This document shows positions 25,386-34,386 of a stretch of 64,000 nucleotides of DNA, one piece after another; within the stretch, counting starts at the first letter, position 1, and each line of letters starts with the position of its first letter. The notes beneath the pieces were generated by a model that was given only the letters and a program-made list of their open reading frames with translations, was not told the DNA's origin and did no database searches. The stretch lies in the NCBI RefSeq assembly GCF_017307495.1, contig NZ_JAFKHE010000016.1, positions 62,001 to 126,000 of the forward strand, given 5' to 3'. This DNA is from Devosia sp. GTDB lineage: Bacteria; Pseudomonadota; Alphaproteobacteria; Rhizobiales; Devosiaceae. Made by a program: the position numbers and the translations under genes.

Positions 25386-26371
25386 GGTGTGCCCTTCCGT
25401 GCCCGCCAGCCGTCGATGGCGACCGCGATGATAAGGATGAAGCCCTGGAAGATCGACTGCGTGTCCGAGCTCAGGCCGAAAAACACCAGCGAGGTCGGAA
25501 TGGTCGAGAGGAACCCGACCGAGAGCAGGAGCATCCAGAAATTGCCGCGCCCGCCGGCCAGCGAAATGCCCGCGAGGATGACGCCGGCGATGATGTTGAG
25601 CTGCAGCGTGTTGGCCGAGCCCGGGTTGAACGGGCCGGCGGTCGCGGCGAACAGCACCGAGGCGAAGCCGACGAAGCCGCCGGCGATGGTGAAGATGGCA
25701 AAGCGGGTGAGCTTCAGCGAAATGCCGCGCGCCTTGGCGGCAGCCTTGTTGCCGCCCACGGCGATGGCGCGACGGCCATAGCGGGTGCGCGGCATCAGCA
25801 GGCCGACGATCAGCACCAGGGCCAGCATGGGCCAGAAGATCGCCGGCAGGCCGAGGAAACTGGCGCGGCCGAACTGGTAGATCTCGCTGTTCAGCGGCAC
25901 CTCGGCGAGCTGGAAGACGAGGAACAGCACGGCCAGGCCGATGAAGTTGGTGGCGAGCGTGACGATCACCGGGTTCAGCCTGGCGAAGACGACGATCGCG
26001 GCGTTGAGCGCTCCCCACAACATGCCGGAAAGGATGGCGCCGACGATCACCACGGCGAGCGGCATGCCGGCCTCGGACAACCGGACGGCCACGAGGCTGG
26101 CAAGGATCATGTTGGCGGGCTGGCTCAGGTCGATGAAGCCGCCCGAGATGGCGACGAGCCCCTGCCCGATGGCGAGCACGCCGACCACCGCCATGGTGAA
26201 GGTCACCGCCAGCAGGGTCTGGTGCGAGAGGAAGTCTTGGCGATAAAGGCCGGTGGCGACGATGAGCAGCAGCCACACGGCCAGCAGCATCAGTCCGGTG
26301 CCCCAGCCGCCCAGGCGCACCTTGAGCGGCACGGCCGGCGCAGCGGTCTCGATAGCAGGGGTTACGGACAT
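25382..26371 (-). CDS. Sugar ABC importer permease (RbsC/FrcC family), second subunit
   Basis: A 329-residue permease homologous to the one encoded directly downstream. Family motif 'GLVAISGGFIDLSQPANMILA' and ATPase-contact loop 'GGNKAAAKARGISLKLTR'. It follows the substrate-binding protein gene after about 200 bases that contain a tandem duplication and a large palindromic repeat, an arrangement that often lowers permease expression relative to the binding protein. Confidence 0.88.
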   Translation of the reverse strand: MSVTPAIETAAPAVPLKVRLGGWGTGLMLLAVWLLLIVATGLYRQDFLSHQTLLAVTFTMAVVGVLAIGQGLVAISGGFIDLSQPANMILASLVAVRLSEAGMPLAVVIVGAILSGMLWGALNAAIVVFARLNPVIVTLATNFIGLAVLFLVFQLAEVPLNSEIYQFGRASFLGLPAIFWPMLALVLIVGLLMPRTRYGRRAIAVGGNKAAAKARGISLKLTRFAIFTIAGGFVGFASVLFAATAGPFNPGSANTLQLNIIAGVILAGISLAGGRGNFWMLLLSVGFLSTIPTSLVFFGLSSDTQSIFQGFILIIAVAIDGWRARKGTP

Positions 26372-26384
26372 TGTGGGTTCCGAA

Positions 26385-26412
26385 GGGATTCAGCAGCAGG
26401 GATTCAGCAGCA
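26385..26412. repeat. 14-base tandem duplication
   Basis: GGGATTCAGCAGCA occurs twice head to tail just upstream of the permease start. A recent slippage event is the simple explanation. It lies in the 5' leader and may alter spacing only. Confidence 0.7.
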
Positions 26413-26421
26413 GGTTGAAAA

Positions 26422-26548
26422 GGCCCCCTCACCCGGCCCTGCGGGCCGACCTCTCCCCGAGGGAGAGGTAGTGGTGCGGCGAGATCGTGCCTCGGTTCAC
26501 CTCTCCCTCCGGGGGAGAGGTCGCCGCGTAGCGGCGGGTGAGGGGGCC
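26422..26548. repeat. Large inverted-repeat element between binding protein and permease genes
   Basis: The ends GGCCCCCTCACCC and GGGTGAGGGGGCC are exact inverted repeats, and two inner hairpins (ACCTCTCCC-GAGGGAGAGGT type) lie inside. It resembles the element at 31107-31236, which also separates a binding protein gene from its permease genes. Confidence 0.7.
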
Positions 26549-26568
26549 TTCAGGCAGTCACGTCCAAG

Positions 26569-27624
26569 TCAGCCCTTGTTGGGGCAGAACAGGTCGTACT
26601 CGGTGGTGCCGGCGGGGGCAGCGAGCAGCTGCTTGACGCGTTCCGCCATGTCCGGCACGGCCTTGGCCTGCTCGGCGGTCACCGGGCACGGCTGGACCTT
26701 GGACGCCGGATCGCCGGCATCGGCCTTGAGCGGCGGGATCTTGCCCTCGGCGATCGGCTTGATCACGTCGCGGATGGCGTACACGGCGTAGCCTTCGAGG
26801 AAGTAGAACACCGAGCCGACAAGGTGCGGGTTGACGTTGTCGCCGGTGATGAAGGCGCCGTCCTGGCCCCAGCCGATGACGTCGTCGGCGCGACCGAGCT
26901 GCTCGGCAGCGTTGATGAGGGCGAGCACGCCGCCGTCATTGAGGCCGACCACGGCGATCTTCTTGGCATCGGGATGCGCCGCGAGCAGGTCGCGGGCAGC
27001 CGGCAGGCCGACAGCAGCGTCACCCTGGCTCTCGAAGCTGACATACTTCTCCTTCGGGATATCCGGGCAGATGTTGCCCAGGCCGGTGCGCATGCCGCCG
27101 GTGCGCCACTCGTTGACGATGCCGGCGCCGGCGCCTTCGGCCGAGACGACGAGGTCGGGATTGCAGTCCCACTTCTCCTTGACGATCTTGCCCAGCCCTT
27201 CGCCACCGGCGATGCCGGCCGCGAGGTTGTCGATGCCGACGAAGTACATGCCGGGGTCGGCGATATCGTAGGTGACGATCGGGATCCCGGCCTGCTTCAT
27301 GACGGCGGAGATGGCCGGGTTGGATGCGGCCTGGCCATTGAACTGGATGACGGCCTTGGCGCCTTCCTGCACGAAGATCTGCGCGTTCTTGAGCGCGGTG
27401 GCCGGGTCGTTGTTGTTGGAGAGCTCGACATAGTCCCAGCCCTCCTTCTCGGCGAGGGCACGGGCGACGTCGCCCTGGGCCTTCATCCACTCGCAGCAGG
27501 TGTTGCCACCCACCGCCATGCCGAGCTTGAACTTGTCCTGGGCTTCGGCGATGCCGCCGAGGCCGAGAACGGCCGGCACGGACAGCGCCATGACGGCGAA
27601 GGCACGGGTCGTGTTACGCAACAT
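26569..27624 (-). CDS. Periplasmic sugar-binding protein (RbsB/FrcB type)
   Basis: A 351-residue substrate-binding protein with a signal peptide (likely cut after 'AEA', about residue 28). The Peripla_BP_4-like fold shows 'LKNAQIFVQEGAKAVIQFNGQA' and later 'VGLNDGGVLALINAAEQLG'. Several cysteines (the 'TCCEW' pair near residue 43, 'NPDLVV' preceded by 'WDCN', 'NICPD', 'VQPCP' and 'FCPNKG') suggest disulfides, unusual for RbsB-like proteins. GGAGGAGACCT precedes the ATG. It follows the ATPase gene and feeds the two permeases. Sugar unknown. Confidence 0.87.
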   Translation of the reverse strand: MLRNTTRAFAVMALSVPAVLGLGGIAEAQDKFKLGMAVGGNTCCEWMKAQGDVARALAEKEGWDYVELSNNNDPATALKNAQIFVQEGAKAVIQFNGQAASNPAISAVMKQAGIPIVTYDIADPGMYFVGIDNLAAGIAGGEGLGKIVKEKWDCNPDLVVSAEGAGAGIVNEWRTGGMRTGLGNICPDIPKEKYVSFESQGDAAVGLPAARDLLAAHPDAKKIAVVGLNDGGVLALINAAEQLGRADDVIGWGQDGAFITGDNVNPHLVGSVFYFLEGYAVYAIRDVIKPIAEGKIPPLKADAGDPASKVQPCPVTAEQAKAVPDMAERVKQLLAAPAGTTEYDLFCPNKG

Positions 27625-27675
27625 AGGTCTCCTCCCTGAGTATGCGAAACGTGTTGGGCGGCCGGGGCGGATGCC

Positions 27676-28482
27676 TCAGGCCGCAACCTGGGCAGCGGCG
27701 CGCGCCTCGGGCGAGTCGCCCGGGATGGCGCCGGTAATCAAACCGACGATCTCGTTGACCTCGGTATCCTTGACGGTGCGCGTCGCAATGGAGCGCCCCA
27801 GCCGCATGACCGTGATGCGATCGGCAACGCTCATCAGCTGCTGCATGTTGTGGGAAACGATGATCACCGAGACGTCCTGCTCGCGCAGCGAACGGATCAC
27901 CTCGAGCACCTGGCCGGTCTCGCGGACGCCGAGCGCGGCGGTGGGTTCGTCGAGGATGACGATGCGGCGGCCCCAGAGCAGGGCGCGGGCGATGGCGAGG
28001 CACTGGCGCTGGCCGCCCGACATACCCTTCACCGAGACGTTGATCGAGGGAATCTTCACCTTCAGGGTGTTCAGCACCTCGCGGGCGCGCTCCCGCATCT
28101 GCCGGTCGTCGACGAGGTTGAACAGGCGGGCCAGCGGGTTTTTCGAGAGCTCTTCGCGGCCGAGATAGACGTTCTGGTAGGCCGACATGGTGTCGACCAG
28201 CGCGAGGTCCTGGTAGACCGTCTCGATCCCTGCATCCATGGCGTCCTGGGCGCGCTTCAGCACCACCGGGCGGCCGTCGATGACGATCTCGCCGCTCGAG
28301 GGCGCGACAATGCCGGAGAGGATCTTCAACAGCGTCGACTTGCCGGCGCCGTTATCGCCGACGAGCCCCACGACTTCACGCGGATAGAGCTTCAGCGACG
28401 CATCGGCGAGCGCCGTCACGGCGCCGAAATGGCGAGCGATGTTGCGTGCCTCGAGCACGGGCGCAGCGGCCAAGTCCGACAT
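27676..28482 (-). CDS. Sugar ABC importer ATPase (FrcA-like, single domain)
   Basis: A 268-residue ATP-binding protein with Walker A 'GDNGAGKST', signature 'MSGGQRQ', Walker B 'IVILDEP' and the switch histidine in 'VSHNMQQL'. It is a single ABC domain, as in the rhizobial FrcA type, not the duplicated RbsA type. ATG 28482 has GGAGG upstream at good spacing; an in-frame upstream ATG at 28536 lacks this. It opens the minus-strand importer operon, followed by the binding protein and two permeases. Confidence 0.9.
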   Translation of the reverse strand: MSDLAAAPVLEARNIARHFGAVTALADASLKLYPREVVGLVGDNGAGKSTLLKILSGIVAPSSGEIVIDGRPVVLKRAQDAMDAGIETVYQDLALVDTMSAYQNVYLGREELSKNPLARLFNLVDDRQMRERAREVLNTLKVKIPSINVSVKGMSGGQRQCLAIARALLWGRRIVILDEPTAALGVRETGQVLEVIRSLREQDVSVIIVSHNMQQLMSVADRITVMRLGRSIATRTVKDTEVNEIVGLITGAIPGDSPEARAAAQVAA

Positions 28483-28640
28483 CGATGTCCTCCCTCGCGC
28501 TCGCCGTGCGTTCCGCATCTGGAACGAGCGTTTCATATTAGGGACACGCTAAATCCGGAGCGGGAGCGCTGTCAACGGGGACGCGGATTCGACTTGCGAA
28601 GGGTGGGTTCCGACCCGGTAAGCTCTCACAGCCACGGCCG

Positions 28641-28664
28641 TCATCCCGGCGAAAGCCGGGACCC
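28641..28664. repeat. REP-like palindrome, single unit
   Basis: TCATCCCGGCGAAAGCCGGGA, the same design as the repeats at 23045, 33071 and 54368, with C/G exchanged symmetrically in the stem. The covariation keeps the hairpin. Confidence 0.75.
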
Positions 28665-28771
28665 ATTGCGGAGTACTGGGTAACGCGCGGACGCCTCCGA
28701 TCCATGGGCACCAGCAGCGATGGGGCTTTCGGCGCGCTGGGTGCCGGCGGGACGACGACCTGTGGAGGCGG

Positions 28772-29422
28772 CTACGTCGTCAGCACGCGATGCAGCACAC
28801 CCTGAAGGTGCCGCTCGAGGGCCTCGACCGCACCGTCGACATCGGCGACTTTGAGAGCATCGATGATGTCGATATGCTCCTCCATCGACGTCACCGTGTT
28901 GGCCGGGCCAACGGCGTTGAGATTGTGCAGGCGCAGCAGGTACATCTTCTGCGTCAGGCGGGCGTAGTTCACCCGGATCTGGTCGTTGTCGAAGGCATCG
29001 ACGAAGGTGTCGTGAAAGCGGCGCTCCAGCTTCTTCACCGGGACGCGGTAGGCCTCAAGATCATTGACCTGGCGCACGAAGTCGATGATGGCGGTGTGCT
29101 CGGAGCGGATCGTGTCGATCCAGTCGCGCCGCACGGTCTGGGCGAACTTGCGCAGCCCCTCCTTTTCGAGCAGCCCGCGGAACTGGAAGCAGTTGCCGAC
29201 GAATTTCACGTCCGGATAGAAGATGGTGATGCCGACCTTGCGGCGGACCGTGATCAGTCCTTCGGCCTCGAGCAGCGTCGTCGTCTCGCGCATCGGCGAC
29301 AGCGAGATGCCCAGGATCCGGCACAGTTCGTCCTGCGTCAGGGTCTGGCCGAGCTGCAGCCGGCCGTCGATCAGCGCATCGAAGAATGCCTGGTAGCCGG
29401 CATTCTCGATTTCACCCCTCAT
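28772..29422 (-). CDS. GntR-family transcriptional regulator (FCD)
   Basis: A 216-residue regulator with a N-terminal winged helix ('TLTQDELCRILGISLSPMRETTTLLE', residues about 27-55) and an all-helical FCD effector domain. The helix-turn-helix has 'SPMRET' where most FCD regulators have 'xPVREA'. It is divergent from the MalE-like binding protein gene at 29682 and convergent on nothing, so it probably controls the importer on its right, the ribose-type importer on its left, or both. Confidence 0.88.
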   Translation of the reverse strand: MRGEIENAGYQAFFDALIDGRLQLGQTLTQDELCRILGISLSPMRETTTLLEAEGLITVRRKVGITIFYPDVKFVGNCFQFRGLLEKEGLRKFAQTVRRDWIDTIRSEHTAIIDFVRQVNDLEAYRVPVKKLERRFHDTFVDAFDNDQIRVNYARLTQKMYLLRLHNLNAVGPANTVTSMEEHIDIIDALKVADVDGAVEALERHLQGVLHRVLTT

Positions 29423-29486
29423 CCCTTTCTCCTATCAGCGACCGCATTGACAGCAGTTTGGCGGTCAGAATACGCTCTTATTCACT

Positions 29487-29503
29487 GTATTAAATATACT
29501 TAA
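29487..29503. promoter_or_regulatory. AT-rich dyad in divergent promoter region
   Basis: GTAT-TAAAT-ATAC, overlapping the near-palindrome TTAAATATACTTAA, lies between the GntR gene and the divergent sugar-binding protein gene. It stands out as AT-rich in a GC-rich region and is a candidate operator or -10 region. Confidence 0.35.
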
Positions 29504-29681
29504 TGCCATTCGACAAACCAATTTCGCGAGCGGCCGTGTCCCCCACGGGGCATGGCCGCCGATCGAACGACGGCGGGGAGGACCTGGGGATCAGCAGTTG
29601 CGCGGGCTCGGCTGGCGCTGGTTGCTGCACTTCATGTGCGAAGCGTCGGTAGCCTGAAACTGCTCAATGGAGGAGATGAGC

Positions 29682-31010
29682 ATGACCGAAGGTACGAAGA
29701 ACCAGAAGACCGGCTGGACGCGCCGCCGTGTCCTCGGAACCGCCGCAAGCGGCCTCGCACTTGCCGCCGCCGGCGGTTTCCCGATGCCGGCGATTGCCCA
29801 GGGCAAGAAGCTGACCTACTGGGGCGGGCTGATCTTTTCCGACGATGCCAACAAGCTGCTGACCGACACGATCAACGCCTGGGGCGCGGCCAATGGCGTC
29901 GCGACCGAGGTCGTGATGATCAACCAGAACGAGACCACGCAGAAGGTCTCGGCGGCGGTCTCATCCAACAGCATGCCGGATGCCCTCGACATGGGTCTCG
30001 GCCTGGCCCGGCTGCTGGCCCGGCAGAGCCAGTTCTCCGACCTTGGCGATCTCTACAAGAAGATCGGCGACGCACAGGGCGGCTGGTTCACCGGCCCCGA
30101 CACGGCGACGGACCTGACGGCGGACGGCGGCATCGCGCGCGTCGGCATCCCGTTCGGCGTCAACGGCAACCTGCTGCTCCGCCGCAAGGACCTGCTCGAG
30201 CCCGCCGGCTTCACCGAGCCGCCCAAGACCTGGGACGAACTGGTCACGCAGGCCGAAGCCATCAACAAGCCCCCGGTATCGGGTCTTGGCCTCGCGCTCT
30301 CCAATGTTGGCGACGCCAACCTCCAGGTCGCCGTGCTGCAGTCGTTCGGCGGCCGCATCGCCGATGACGCGGGCAAGAAGGTGACGCTCGACACGCCCGA
30401 GACGCGCCTGTGGCTCACCTGGCTCAAGAATGCTTGGGACAAGGGCCTGTTCTCGCCCGGCAACACCACCTGGGACGGGGCCGGCGACAACCAGGCCTAT
30501 CTCAGCGGCCAGGCCGGCTTCATCGCCAATACCGGTTCGGTCGGTATTGCCGCGAGGAAGGACGATCCGGAGCTGTTCCAGTCCAGCGCCTTCTCGCCGC
30601 TGCCGGGCGGGCCGAAGGGCATCATCTCGCCGATCGACGTGCAGGTGCGCGCCATCACCAAGGCCAGCGCCATGCAGGACGAAGCCAAGGCGCTCTTGGA
30701 GCACCTCAGCAGCCCCGAGTTCATGAACGCCTACTTCAACGTGGCGATCTACGGCCCGGTGCTGGCGGCCCAGGAGAAGCTGCAGGCTTTCGACGGCACC
30801 AACACGATCCTCGTCGGCCTGCTCGGGCTGGCCAAGAACGGCACTGCCCCGGCCTACCCCGACGTCAACAATGCCGCCTTTGCCGACTTCAACTCCAACT
30901 TCCTCATCCCCAAGCTGGCGCAGCGCGTGGTGGTGGACGGCTGGGATTTCGACAAGGCCATCGCCGAAGCGCAGGCCCAGGGCCAGGCGATCTACGACAA
31001 GTACGCCTGA
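29682..31010 (+). CDS. Extracellular sugar-binding protein (MalE-like), Tat-type signal
   Basis: About 442 residues, solute-binding protein family 1. The signal contains 'TRRRVLG' followed by a hydrophobic segment and 'PAIAQG', a twin-arginine pattern. GGAGGAG lies seven bases before ATG 29682, which I prefer over ATG 29667 and 29676. It should capture an oligosaccharide or glycoside for the two permeases that follow at 31254 and 32162. No ATPase is encoded with them, so a shared ATPase, for example the one at 40318, may drive the system. Confidence 0.88.
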   Translation: MTEGTKNQKTGWTRRRVLGTAASGLALAAAGGFPMPAIAQGKKLTYWGGLIFSDDANKLLTDTINAWGAANGVATEVVMINQNETTQKVSAAVSSNSMPDALDMGLGLARLLARQSQFSDLGDLYKKIGDAQGGWFTGPDTATDLTADGGIARVGIPFGVNGNLLLRRKDLLEPAGFTEPPKTWDELVTQAEAINKPPVSGLGLALSNVGDANLQVAVLQSFGGRIADDAGKKVTLDTPETRLWLTWLKNAWDKGLFSPGNTTWDGAGDNQAYLSGQAGFIANTGSVGIAARKDDPELFQSSAFSPLPGGPKGIISPIDVQVRAITKASAMQDEAKALLEHLSSPEFMNAYFNVAIYGPVLAAQEKLQAFDGTNTILVGLLGLAKNGTAPAYPDVNNAAFADFNSNFLIPKLAQRVVVDGWDFDKAIAEAQAQGQAIYDKYA

Positions 31011-31106
31011 CCGAGAGTTCCTCCCTGCCGCGGATGGCCCCCCAAAGGAGCCATCCGCGGGTCTCTTGCGGAAGGGTGCTTCATTGAACGATCGGAGCGC
31101 TTGGCG

Positions 31107-31236
31107 ACCCCTCACCCTGACCCTCTCCCCAGGGGGGCGAGGGGACGTGGTGGCAAGGTCCCCAGTATCCATCAGCCTTGAGTTTTCGGCTCTTGCGCCC
31201 CCTCGCCCCTCTGGGGAGAGGGTCGGGGCGAGGGGC
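31107..31236. repeat. Large inverted-repeat element between binding protein and permease genes
   Basis: CCCTCACCCTGACCCTCTCCCC is matched by GGGGAGAGGGTCGGGGCGAGGG about 80 bases on, with CCCCAGGGGGG- and CCCCTCTGGGG-type inner hairpins. It occupies most of the 243-base gap and is related in design to the element at 26422-26548. Confidence 0.7.
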
Positions 31237-31253
31237 AGCCAAGGGCACAGACC

Positions 31254-32162
31254 ATGACCGTATCCGCCCAAGTCCCAGCCCGCTCCCGCTTCGCCGGCGG
31301 CCTCAGGCTCAAGCTCTTTGCCTATGCGCTCGTGGCGCCGGTGGTGTTGCTGATCCTCGGCCTTGTCGCCTACCCGTTCCTGTTCGCCATCTGGGTGTCG
31401 TTCACCGACATGGTGATCGGCAGCGTCGGGCAGTTCGTCGGTTTCAAGAACTTCCAGTACCTCGCCGGCACCGCGACGTTCTGGAGCGCCATCTGGAACA
31501 CGGTGACCATCGTCCTCGTCTCGGACGGGCTGAAACTCGCCATCGGGCTCGGCCTGGCCCTGCTCGTCCACCAGAAGCTGCCGGGCCGGGGCCTGTTCCG
31601 CTCGTTCCTGATGCTGCCCTGGGCCATGCCGGCCTTTGTCGCCTTCCTGACCTGGCGCGTGCTGTACCAGCCGATCGGCGGTGGCATAAACCTGATCCTG
31701 ACGCAGACGGGGCTCTACCCGCAGGTCATCGACTTCCTCGGCCAGCGCCAGACTGCGATGGCTTCGGTCATCGCCGCCTCGGTCTGGCGCGGCTTTCCGT
31801 TCTGGTTCGTCTCGATCCTCGCGGCGCTGCAATCGGTGCCCAAGGAGTTGTACGAGGCCGCCATCGTCGATGGCGCCAATGCCTGGCAGCGGTTCTGGAA
31901 CGTCACCATCCCGAGCATCCTGCCGGTGATCATCGTCACCACCCTGCTGAGCTCGATCTGGACCGCCAACGGCTTCGAGCACGTCTGGCTGCTCACCGCC
32001 GGCGGGCCGTCCGACGCCACCATGGTATTCCCGGTGCTCGCCTATTTCGGCATGCAGACGCAGCGCATCGGCGAGGCGGCAGCGGTGTCGGTCTACATGC
32101 TGCCGGTGCTCGCCATCCTCGTGATCTTTGCCACGTCGCTGATGATGCGGAGGGAGGAATAG
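31254..32162 (+). CDS. Sugar ABC importer permease (MalF/UgpA type)
   Basis: A 302-residue permease with six hydrophobic segments and the EAA loop 'ELYEAAIVDGANAWQRFWNVTIP' that docks on the ATPase. It follows the MalE-like binding protein and overlaps the second permease gene by one base. Start is ATG 31254. Confidence 0.9.
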   Translation: MTVSAQVPARSRFAGGLRLKLFAYALVAPVVLLILGLVAYPFLFAIWVSFTDMVIGSVGQFVGFKNFQYLAGTATFWSAIWNTVTIVLVSDGLKLAIGLGLALLVHQKLPGRGLFRSFLMLPWAMPAFVAFLTWRVLYQPIGGGINLILTQTGLYPQVIDFLGQRQTAMASVIAASVWRGFPFWFVSILAALQSVPKELYEAAIVDGANAWQRFWNVTIPSILPVIIVTTLLSSIWTANGFEHVWLLTAGGPSDATMVFPVLAYFGMQTQRIGEAAAVSVYMLPVLAILVIFATSLMMRREE

Positions 32163-33046
32163 TGACCAGCCTCGCAGAAATCGCCAGCGCTGCCCCCGAG
32201 AACGCCAATGCCGCCGCGCGGCGGCGCTTCATCATGGGTCGGGCGCTCAGCTACCTGGCGCTCGGCATCGCCGTACTGCTGGTGCTGTTTCCGATCTACT
32301 GGATGATCATCACTTCGCTGAAGCTGCCGCGCGAGATCTATCGCGTCCCCTCCCTGTGGCCCAAGACGTTCACCCTCGACAACTTCGTCAAGCTGCTCGC
32401 CGACGGGCAGTTTCTGCTCGCCATCCGCAACAGCTTCATCGTCGCCTCGATCGTCACGGTCATCTCGGTGATCATCTCCAGCTTTGCCGCCTATTCGATG
32501 GTGCGCTTCCGCTACCGGTTCCGCGGCGTCATCGGGCGGCTGATCCTGTTCGCCTACCTGACGCCGGGCTCGCTGCTGTTCATTCCGCTGTCGATCGTGA
32601 TGGCGCAGCTCAAGCTGGGCAATTCGCTGGTTGGACTGATCCTGGTCTATCTCACCTTCTCGCTGCCGCTAGCCACCTGGCTGCTGCAGGGCTACTTCCG
32701 CGGCGTGCCGCGCGAGCTCGAGGAGCAGGGCATGATCGACGGGCTCAGCCGGTTCGGCGCCCTGGTGCGGATTGTGCTGCCGCTGTCGGCCCCGGGCATC
32801 GCGGCGGTCGCCATCTTCACCTTCACCGGGGCGTGGAACGAGCTGCTCTTCGCGCTCGTCCTCATCACGTCGGAAAGCCAGCGCACCGCGCCGCTGGCCC
32901 TCAACTATCTCATCACCTCCGACGTGCTGCCCTGGGGCCCGCTGATGGCGGGCGCGGTGATCTCGTCGGTGCCGCTGATGGTGCTCTACTTCATCGCCCA
33001 GCGCTTCATGGTGGCCGGCATGACCGAGGGCAGCGTCAAGGGATGA
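32162..33046 (+). CDS. Sugar ABC importer permease (MalG/UgpE type)
   Basis: A 294-residue permease starting at GTG 32162 with GGAGG upstream; the GTG shares its G with the stop codon of the preceding permease. Six membrane segments and the EAA loop 'ELEEQGMIDGLSRFGALVRIVLP' are visible. It completes the importer, which lacks a local ATPase gene. Confidence 0.9.
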   Translation: MTSLAEIASAAPENANAAARRRFIMGRALSYLALGIAVLLVLFPIYWMIITSLKLPREIYRVPSLWPKTFTLDNFVKLLADGQFLLAIRNSFIVASIVTVISVIISSFAAYSMVRFRYRFRGVIGRLILFAYLTPGSLLFIPLSIVMAQLKLGNSLVGLILVYLTFSLPLATWLLQGYFRGVPRELEEQGMIDGLSRFGALVRIVLPLSAPGIAAVAIFTFTGAWNELLFALVLITSESQRTAPLALNYLITSDVLPWGPLMAGAVISSVPLMVLYFIAQRFMVAGMTEGSVKG

Positions 33047-33070
33047 GTGCGATCCCGTCTCCCCACCTCC

Positions 33071-33166
33071 ACCGGGTCATTCCCGCGAAAGCGGGAACCT
33101 CTGTTTGGTCAGTGGCAGCGGCGGCAAGCAAGACACGGGTCCCCGCTTTCGCGGGGATGACCCGGT
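33071..33166. repeat. REP-like palindrome pair with extended outer arms
   Basis: Two hairpin units (TTCCCGCGAAAGCGGGAA and TCCCCGCTTTCGCGGGGA) in inverted orientation, with outer arms ACCGGGTCAT and ATGACCCGGT. The whole 96-base element could fold into one long stem. It lies between the permease and UxuA genes. Confidence 0.8.
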
Positions 33167-33205
33167 GACAACAACGAACCGAGTTCGAGGATTAGGGAAA
33201 GAGCG

Positions 33206-34255
33206 ATGGGTATCAGGGTTGCGGTAGGCCAGTTTCACGAATTGACCGAGGAACGGCTGCGCTTTGCCGCGCAGATTGGCGCCTCGGGCCTGCAGATGAA
33301 CAATCCCACCCTCCCCGGCGACAGCCGCTGGGAGCAGAAGGACGTGCGGGCGCTGGTCGAGCAGGTCGAAGCCGCCGGCCTCAAGTTCGAGGCGATCGAG
33401 AATGTCCCCACGCACTTCTACCACAAGGCGATGATGGGGCTCGACGGCCGGGACGAGCAGATCGAGAACTACCAGGCGACGATCCGCGCCGTTGCCCGCG
33501 CCGGCATCCCGGTGCTGGGGCTGCACTTCATGCCGAACTCGGTGTGGACCACCGATCGGGCCGGCGCCACCCGCGGCGGTGCGGTCGCCCGCCAGTTCGA
33601 CATGGCGGTGGTCGAGGCCAATGCCGACAATCTCGAGCTGTTGCGCTCGTTCATGCCGACGACGCTCGGCCGCGCCTCGTCGATGCCGCTGTTCGGCAAG
33701 GACGGCCCGGTGATCACCGAAGCGCAGATGTGGAGCAACTACGAGTACTTCATGAAGGCGGTGCTGCCGGTGGCCGAGGAGGAGGGCCTGAAGCTGGCGC
33801 TCCATCCCGACGATCCGCCGGTGCCGATGCTGGGCGGCGTGGCGCGCCTGTTCTACAAGCCGGACAACTTCAAGAAGGCCTATGAGCTGGTCGGCAAGTC
33901 CGATGCGTGGACGCTCGACCTCTGCCTCGGCTGCTGCTCGGAAATGGTCGGCGGCAAGCAGAACGTCACCGAGATGATCGAGTATTTCGCGCCCAAGGGC
34001 CGCATCTCCTACATCCACTTCCGCGACGTGAAGGGCTCGGTGCCCGATTTTACCGAGTGCTTCATCGGCGACGGCAATTTCGATCCGGCTGAGGTGATCG
34101 TGCTGCTCGCCAAGAACGGCTTCGACGGCTTCCTGCTCGACGATCACGTGCCCAAGATGGACGGCGACAGCGACTGGAACCACCGCGGCCGCTCGCACGC
34201 CATCGGCTACATGCAGGGCCTGATCCGCATGGCAGAGTTCCTCGGCAAGCTCTAG
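33206..34255 (+). CDS. uxuA: Mannonate dehydratase, UxuA type
   Basis: A 349-residue TIM-barrel protein of the UxuA family, which dehydrates D-mannonate to 2-keto-3-deoxy-D-gluconate in glucuronate breakdown. Family motifs include 'LALHPDDPP', the cysteine pair 'DLCLGCCSEM' region, 'RISYIHFRDVKG' and 'LLDDHVPKM'. A ribosome site GGGAAAGAG precedes the ATG. It follows the second importer after a palindromic repeat. A different enzyme for the same reaction (ManD) is encoded at 42858-44069. Confidence 0.9.
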   Translation: MGIRVAVGQFHELTEERLRFAAQIGASGLQMNNPTLPGDSRWEQKDVRALVEQVEAAGLKFEAIENVPTHFYHKAMMGLDGRDEQIENYQATIRAVARAGIPVLGLHFMPNSVWTTDRAGATRGGAVARQFDMAVVEANADNLELLRSFMPTTLGRASSMPLFGKDGPVITEAQMWSNYEYFMKAVLPVAEEEGLKLALHPDDPPVPMLGGVARLFYKPDNFKKAYELVGKSDAWTLDLCLGCCSEMVGGKQNVTEMIEYFAPKGRISYIHFRDVKGSVPDFTECFIGDGNFDPAEVIVLLAKNGFDGFLLDDHVPKMDGDSDWNHRGRSHAIGYMQGLIRMAEFLGKL

Positions 34256-34267
34256 GTCCGGCAGCTT

Positions 34268-34343
34268 CTGCCGCGTCCGGCACTCCGGGCGCGGCAGCCT
34301 GACGCAGCGACAAACCGTACAGCACGGCGACGCAGCGCCGTGC
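34268..34343. terminator. Two consecutive strong hairpins after uxuA
   Basis: CTGCCGCGTCCGG and CCGGGCGCGGCAG (34268-34297) form a 13-bp stem around CACT; GCACGGCG and CGCCGTGC (34322-34343) form an 8-bp stem. No T-tract follows, so factor-independent termination is uncertain, but they mark the end of the uxuA transcript. Confidence 0.45.
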
Positions 34344-34386
34344 GCTAGCGTGGGACCCCTTCGCATGGAACGACTTGGGGTTTCCA

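Noticed and set aside
24390..26432. An apparent 680-residue double permease
   Set aside because: The first half is the upstream permease gene in another frame. The two permeases are separate genes overlapping by 4 bases.
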